Assembly: GCA_947567425.1 (NCBI GenBank)
Contig: CANOLV010000011.1
Span: 16,399 to 80,398, forward strand
Direction of reading: 5' to 3'
Length of the DNA: 64,000 nucleotides
From: an uncultured Porphyromonadaceae bacterium
GTDB lineage: Bacteria > Bacteroidota > Bacteroidia > Bacteroidales > Muribaculaceae
The notes under the pieces were generated by a model. The model did no database searches. It had not been told where the DNA came from and saw only the letters and a program-made list of their open reading frames with translations. This document shows positions 61,217-64,000 of this stretch, piece by piece. The position numbers and the translations under genes are program-made. Positions within the stretch are counted from its first letter, which is position 1. Each line of letters starts with the position of its first letter.

Positions 61217-61510
61217 TTATAAAGTTAGTTTCTTAGTCATACAGTACGCTTGCGCCGAGGCAGTGAGGTCGGCGACGGTTGCCACCGGATTAGTCGTTAG
61301 CCACTGCTCTAACTCGGTGCGTTTGAAAAAGCAATTTTTACCGTTAGGCTTGTAATGGGGTATTGCTTTCGAGGCGGTCAATTTATACAGGTAGCTGACT
61401 TTGATGCCCATGTACTTTGCCGCCTCATCGGTTGTTAATACCTCTTTGGTGCAAACCATGGTTTGGGCCACTACCATATCAGCCATTTGTTTTAACTGCT
61501 CCTGTGTCAT
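61217..61510 (-). CDS. HTH protein, excisionase family
   Basis: A 97-residue protein. Residues about 24-75 form a MerR-like winged helix of the excisionase type (VLTTDEAAKYMGIKVSYLYK, then FKRTELEQWL). It may act in prophage excision or early transcription control. It overlaps the next gene upstream by 32 nt. Genes of this type are often named xis-like, but proof would need an integrase nearby. Confidence 0.78.
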   Translation of the reverse strand: MTQEQLKQMADMVVAQTMVCTKEVLTTDEAAKYMGIKVSYLYKLTASKAIPHYKPNGKNCFFKRTELEQWLTTNPVATVADLTASAQAYCMTKKLTL

Positions 61511-61706
61511 ACGGTAATTTAGTTATAGTCAATGTATTGTTTGCATAATCCGATATGGATTTGAATTTGCACCGCAGGACATGGCAAACGCGGTATGCTA
61601 TTGCTTTGCCTGTGTTGATTGCGGAAGCATCGGGTAGGTTAAACACTAAGGTTTCGCCCACCTCCATATTGCGCAGTGCTTCGGTGGTCACTCTGTTCTT
61701 TTCCAT
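61479..61706 (-). CDS. Small hypothetical protein
   Basis: A 75-residue protein with a beta-rich centre (VGETLVFNLPDASAINTGKA) and a helical middle. No family is recognised. It overlaps the HTH gene by 32 nt and so is coupled to it. Confidence 0.6.
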   Translation of the reverse strand: MEKNRVTTEALRNMEVGETLVFNLPDASAINTGKAIAYRVCHVLRCKFKSISDYANNTLTITKLPYDTGAVKTNG

Positions 61707-61712
61707 ATTGCG

Positions 61713-61910
61713 TTAAATTTCGATGTCGATAAACTCCAAAAGGCTATCAGTTATCATGCTGTTTACTTGGAGCTGGGCGGTTGTAATACCGTTTTCCTGC
61801 ATCCATCGTTTAGCACGATTTACGGCAGTCTGCTTATTTGATCCGTCGGGTATTGCCGCGCCTAAATCCTCATAGTTTTCGTCCATAATGGCAAACCAAT
61901 AGCGTTTCAT
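61713..61910 (-). CDS. Small hypothetical protein
   Basis: The start at 61910 (MKRYWFAIMDENYED) gives 65 residues; the longer frame overlaps the neighbouring gene and is dropped. It is a mixed alpha/beta protein with no recognised motif, and one of four small early genes transcribed from the divergent promoter at 62307-62339. Confidence 0.6.
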   Translation of the reverse strand: MKRYWFAIMDENYEDLGAAIPDGSNKQTAVNRAKRWMQENGITTAQLQVNSMITDSLLEFIDIEI

Positions 61911-61921
61911 AGGCTCGATGT

Positions 61922-62167
61922 TCAGCGTGGGTAAAATGTCACTATCAAACGGCCTGCCTGTCCTTTGAACTGGGGCGCGTGGTTGATGCTGGTTAATGCC
62001 TTTTTCGCGTAATGCTCGGCGTGCAGATTGCCCACCGTTTCGCAAAATTTGGTAAAGCCGACCACGATGCGTTTGCGCTCTTTCGGGAATGTGAGGCGTA
62101 TGAGGTAGTCGCGGTTAATCCTTTTCCGCAAATCCTCGACGTTTTCGATAATGTGTTGTTTTGCCAT
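61922..62167 (-). CDS. Small basic early protein
   Basis: An 81-residue basic protein (EDLRKRINRDYLIRLTFPKE) with many Arg, Lys and His, and no recognised family. As first gene of the early operon it is expressed immediately after induction, so a regulatory or host-takeover role is possible. It lies 12 nt upstream of the next gene. Confidence 0.6.
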   Translation of the reverse strand: MAKQHIIENVEDLRKRINRDYLIRLTFPKERKRIVVGFTKFCETVGNLHAEHYAKKALTSINHAPQFKGQAGRLIVTFYPR

Positions 62168-62195
62168 TTTAGTAATTTATTTTGTTTGTTAATCC

Positions 62196-62227
62196 TTTGG
62201 CGGAAAAGAAAAACTGTCGTATATTTG
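62196..62227 (+). promoter_or_regulatory. Promoter of the repressor gene
   Basis: TTTG at 62196-62199, 20 nt, TATATTTG at 62220-62227, pointing right. It leaves a leader of about 140 nt before the repressor ATG. A dyad (CTGTCG at 62214-62219, CGACAG at 62263-62268) surrounds the -7 box. Confidence 0.65.
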
Positions 62228-62306
62228 CGATTGAAGATATTTGTAAAGTCTGGCAAATTGTCCGACAGCTTTTCTTATGTCCGTTTGTCAGTTTGTTATT
62301 ACGATG

Positions 62307-62339
62307 CAAAGATATTGGAAATATTTGGTAAAATCCAAA
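62307..62339 (-). promoter_or_regulatory. Early lytic promoter
   Basis: Minus strand TATCTTTG (62307-62314) with TTTG at 62336-62339, spacing 21. It drives the leftward early operon and is divergent to the repressor promoter. The palindromic operator overlaps it. Confidence 0.6.
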
Positions 62340-62348
62340 TATATCCAA
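62315..62348. promoter_or_regulatory. 34-bp operator palindrome
   Basis: Arm TTGGAAATATTTGG (62315-62328), 6-nt centre TAAAAT, arm CCAAATATATCCAA (62335-62348); the arms differ at one position. It fills the space between the -7 and -33 boxes of the early promoter, as expected for the repressor binding site. Confidence 0.65.
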
Positions 62349-62376
62349 CATAATTATATTTTATTAATGGATTTTT

Positions 62377-63075
62377 ATGGATATTAGCAAAACAACCGTT
62401 GGAAACTTCCAGTCAGAAATCAGGCGTAGAATCGACGATTTTATTGAATATGAGGCGCTTGTCTCTCCGACTGAATTTGCCAATAAAGCCGGTATCGATC
62501 CATCAGGGCTGATTAAAATGCTGAAGGGCCAAATGAAAATAACATTGGCCACTCTGCGCAAAATTTCTGATGCTTACCGTGTCAACATCTCTTGGCTTGT
62601 TACAGGCGAGGGCGAAATGTTTATGAAAAATGATATTTCCAATGAAGGCCCGCAAGATACTGTTCCGGAAATAGGCTACAAGGATGGCTCTCCGTACTAC
62701 GACGTTGACTTCGAGTGCGGTTTCGACGAGCTTATGCATCCGGGCGCGCCGAATCCCGAATGCCTGATCAGGATGCCGGGCTATGAGAAGGCCACTATGT
62801 GGTGCAACGCCACCGGACGGTCGATGGAGCCGGAGATAAGCAACGGCGACATCATAGCCCTGCAATGGATAGAAGACCCGTCTTTCCTACCGTTCGGCAA
62901 TGTCTACGCAATAATAACAACCAACGGCTTGCGCACAATAAAGCGTCTTGGGCGCAGTGAAATACCCGGAAATTACAAGCTGGTTCCCACCAACCCCGAA
63001 TACGACGAGCAGGACATACCGGCGGACAAGATATATCGGGTTTACCGAGTCATGGGGTCGATGAAATCATTTTAG
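62377..63075 (+). CDS. CI-like repressor with HTH and S24 domains
   Basis: A 232-residue phage repressor. Residues about 10-80 form an HTH (PTEFANKAGIDPSGLIKMLK), and residues about 125-225 an S24/LexA-type domain with Ser149 (GRSMEPEISNGD) and Lys189 (RTIKRLG), the catalytic pair for self-cleavage. No obvious Ala-Gly cleavage site is visible in the linker (about 85-110). It should hold the early promoter shut by binding the palindrome, and be inactivated during DNA damage. A near-exact copy of its 3' end lies at 63791-63862. Confidence 0.92.
   Translation: MDISKTTVGNFQSEIRRRIDDFIEYEALVSPTEFANKAGIDPSGLIKMLKGQMKITLATLRKISDAYRVNISWLVTGEGEMFMKNDISNEGPQDTVPEIGYKDGSPYYDVDFECGFDELMHPGAPNPECLIRMPGYEKATMWCNATGRSMEPEISNGDIIALQWIEDPSFLPFGNVYAIITTNGLRTIKRLGRSEIPGNYKLVPTNPEYDEQDIPADKIYRVYRVMGSMKSF
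62994..63065 (+). repeat. Repressor 3' end, copy 1 of a 72-bp duplication
   Basis: The 72 nt differ from 63791-63862 at three positions. This copy lies inside the intact repressor gene. Confidence 0.85.
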
Positions 63076-63105
63076 TTGATCATCAACACCAGCAAACCAT
63101 AAGTT

Positions 63106-63734
63106 ATGACGTATATAATAATATTAATCATCGTAATTTCTATCGTTTGGGGCATTGTCAAGAAATCCTCCGAACCCGCCGAAACCACAACTAAATCCGG
63201 CAAACCAAAAAAAATCAATAGAAGAACTGTACGATTTTTACGAAAATCAAAGACTACGCCCGAACGACAGCATCGAAATTGATGACGATGATGACGATGA
63301 CGATGATGCATGGCATTATATTACCTATATTGCCGGAGTCAACCATCACTGCGACGATTCTGACATAGGTGGATTTATCGGCCTGGCAAAACCTCAGCCT
63401 GAAAATCCTTATGACAAAAACGCAATCGCCATAATCCGCAATGACGGCGCACTTCTGGGATATATCCCGGCTAAAGAATTGGGCGAATACCGCGCAATGT
63501 CAAATGCAGAAACGTTCCATTGCGTTGGATATATTGTCGAAGGTAACAACGGGCTTCTTAATGGCCGGGTCAAAGTAATTCTAAGCCGCGACGATGTAGA
63601 AGTTAACCACGAAGTCGCCGCATATGTCAGATGGCTTTTGCGGAACAAAGGCAAACGCTATTTTCCATACGACTCCAAAACCTCGCACAAAAACGGAGAT
63701 GATCGATGCAATCAACGACTATTTGGCAGAATAA
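63106..63734 (+). pseudogene. HIRAN-domain membrane protein, twice frameshifted
   Basis: Three frames make one coherent protein. Frame A from the ATG at 63106 gives a membrane helix (MTYIIILIIVISIVWGIV). At A8 (63207-63214) a one-base shift is needed to enter frame B with the HIRAN domain (YIAGVNHHC, FIGLAKPQPENPYDKNAIAI, GYIPAKELGEYR). Near 63675-63695 a second one-base shift leads to frame C (TEMIDAINDYLAE, stop 63732-63734). HIRAN domains bind DNA 3' ends or serve as targeting modules. If translated as is, frame B would start at a TTG at 63155 and run to 63946 through duplicated repressor DNA. Confidence 0.65.
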
Positions 63735-63790
63735 CTTCTACCATCGGCTACGTCTCGTTGGCGTTAAAAGGGAAATCAACTAAAAACCCG

Positions 63791-63862
63791 CCCCGAATAC
63801 GACGAGCAGGACATACCGGCGGACAAGATATACCAGGTTTACCGAGTCATGGGGTCAATGAA
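63791..63862 (+). repeat. Repressor 3' end, copy 2 of a 72-bp duplication
   Basis: Copy of 62994-63065 with three mismatches, lying outside any repressor frame between the HIRAN gene and a lipoprotein gene. It looks like the leftover of a second repressor or of an exchange event. Confidence 0.85.
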
Positions 63863-63885
63863 AACTTTTTGAATATTAAATCCCT

Positions 63886-64000
63886 ATGCAAAATATGTTT
63901 ACAAGAAATTTCAACAAAGCGACGAAGATTTCACTTCTTTCCGTAGGGATGTTGCTTTTTATGTCGTGCAGTTTAAAGATGTCGGAGTCCGATGCCACCA
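63886..64000 (+). CDS. Lipoprotein (N-terminal part only)
   Basis: From the ATG at 63886 the frame reads MQNMFTRNFNKATK, a hydrophobic segment (SLLSVGMLLFMSC) with a lipobox-like FMSC, then SLKMSESDAT and on past the window edge. It would be a lipoprotein of the cell envelope. Whether it is phage cargo or host is not decidable here, since the right prophage end is not in the window. Confidence 0.55.
   Translation, partial: MQNMFTRNFNKATKISLLSVGMLLFMSCSLKMSESDAT

Larger units (their letters stand above)
23790..64000. mobile_element. Siphovirus-type prophage (left end at tRNA-Thr; right end outside window)
   Basis: From just after tRNA-Thr to the right edge the genes form one phage genome: lysis, tail, head, packaging, replication, early control, repressor. 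HK97-like capsid and protease, TP901-like tape measure and tail tube, and no sheath or baseplate wedge genes indicate a siphovirus. No integrase, no attR copy of the tRNA 3' end and no right-hand host gene are seen, so more than 40 kb is present and the element continues. Reading by eye, GC is higher in 24-42 kb than in 44-62 kb, which suggests mosaic origin. Confidence 0.9.

Noticed and set aside
62169-62351. 60-codon leftward frame in the repressor/early promoter region
   Set aside because: It begins upstream of the likely early transcript start and crosses the operator, so it would not be translated.
63072-63311. Leftward 79-codon frame opposite the HIRAN gene
   Set aside because: Antisense to the coherent membrane helix/HIRAN frames; its His-rich start comes from the Asp-codon repeat.

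Overview
The window reads as a Bacteroidales chromosome (gut Bacteroidota, perhaps Muribaculaceae-like; family-level placement is an inference) carrying most of an integrated siphovirus-type prophage. The host part has a DUF4270 lipoprotein, a glycogen synthase consisting only of the GT5 N-terminal domain, and promoters of the Bacteroidota type (TTTG, about 19-20 nt, TAnnTTTG). The phage uses the same promoter style.

Host part, 1-23.8 kb. Leftward genes: a Na+/drug-type ABC exporter (natB partial, natA), prmA, typA, a lipoprotein trypsin-fold protease with TPR repeats, an M3 peptidyl-dipeptidase, a cluster of four small envelope-associated proteins (one unknown, a YqjE-like holin-fold protein, two YtxH proteins), a kdgK-eda operon for 2-keto-3-deoxygluconate, and yqgE. 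Rightward genes: ychF, an exported thioredoxin-fold protein, tpx, then a four-gene operon (iorA, iorB, PLP aminotransferase, acyl-CoA transferase/hydrolase) that together would turn aromatic amino acids into aryl-acetates. The host part closes with GT5 glycogen synthase, the DUF4270 lipoprotein and tRNA-Thr(CGU).

Prophage, about 23.79 kb to beyond the right edge. It starts at the 3' end of tRNA-Thr; no integrase and no second attachment site lie in the window, so the right end is outside. Almost all phage genes read leftward. Order from right to left: a CI-like S24 repressor (rightward) with a divergent early promoter and a 34-bp operator palindrome; small early genes including an excisionase-like HTH; a replication block (DUF2800 nuclease, DUF2815, family A DNA polymerase, DUF1566-like protein, primase-helicase VapE, VRR-NUC, SNF2 helicase, two HNH endonucleases); terminase; a Rha-type regulator with an unusual leader; portal, protease, capsid and connectors; tail tube, G/GT chaperone with a -1 frameshift site, tape measure, baseplate-like protein, 1620-residue fiber; lysis genes (GH24 endolysin, candidate holin, candidate unimolecular spanin); and a left-end cargo of an HTH pair, a small RNA-like locus and a membrane protein.

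The least ordinary signals are non-coding: nine GTTACC elements beside an AT-rich tract between vapE and the VRR-NUC gene (candidate origin), a multi-hairpin leader with a 15-bp terminator stem and competing repeats in front of rha, and a promoter followed by two tandem terminators at the left end. There are also signs of recent decay or exchange: an amber codon in a small ORF, a methyltransferase remnant, a twice-frameshifted HIRAN gene, and a duplicated repressor 3' end.
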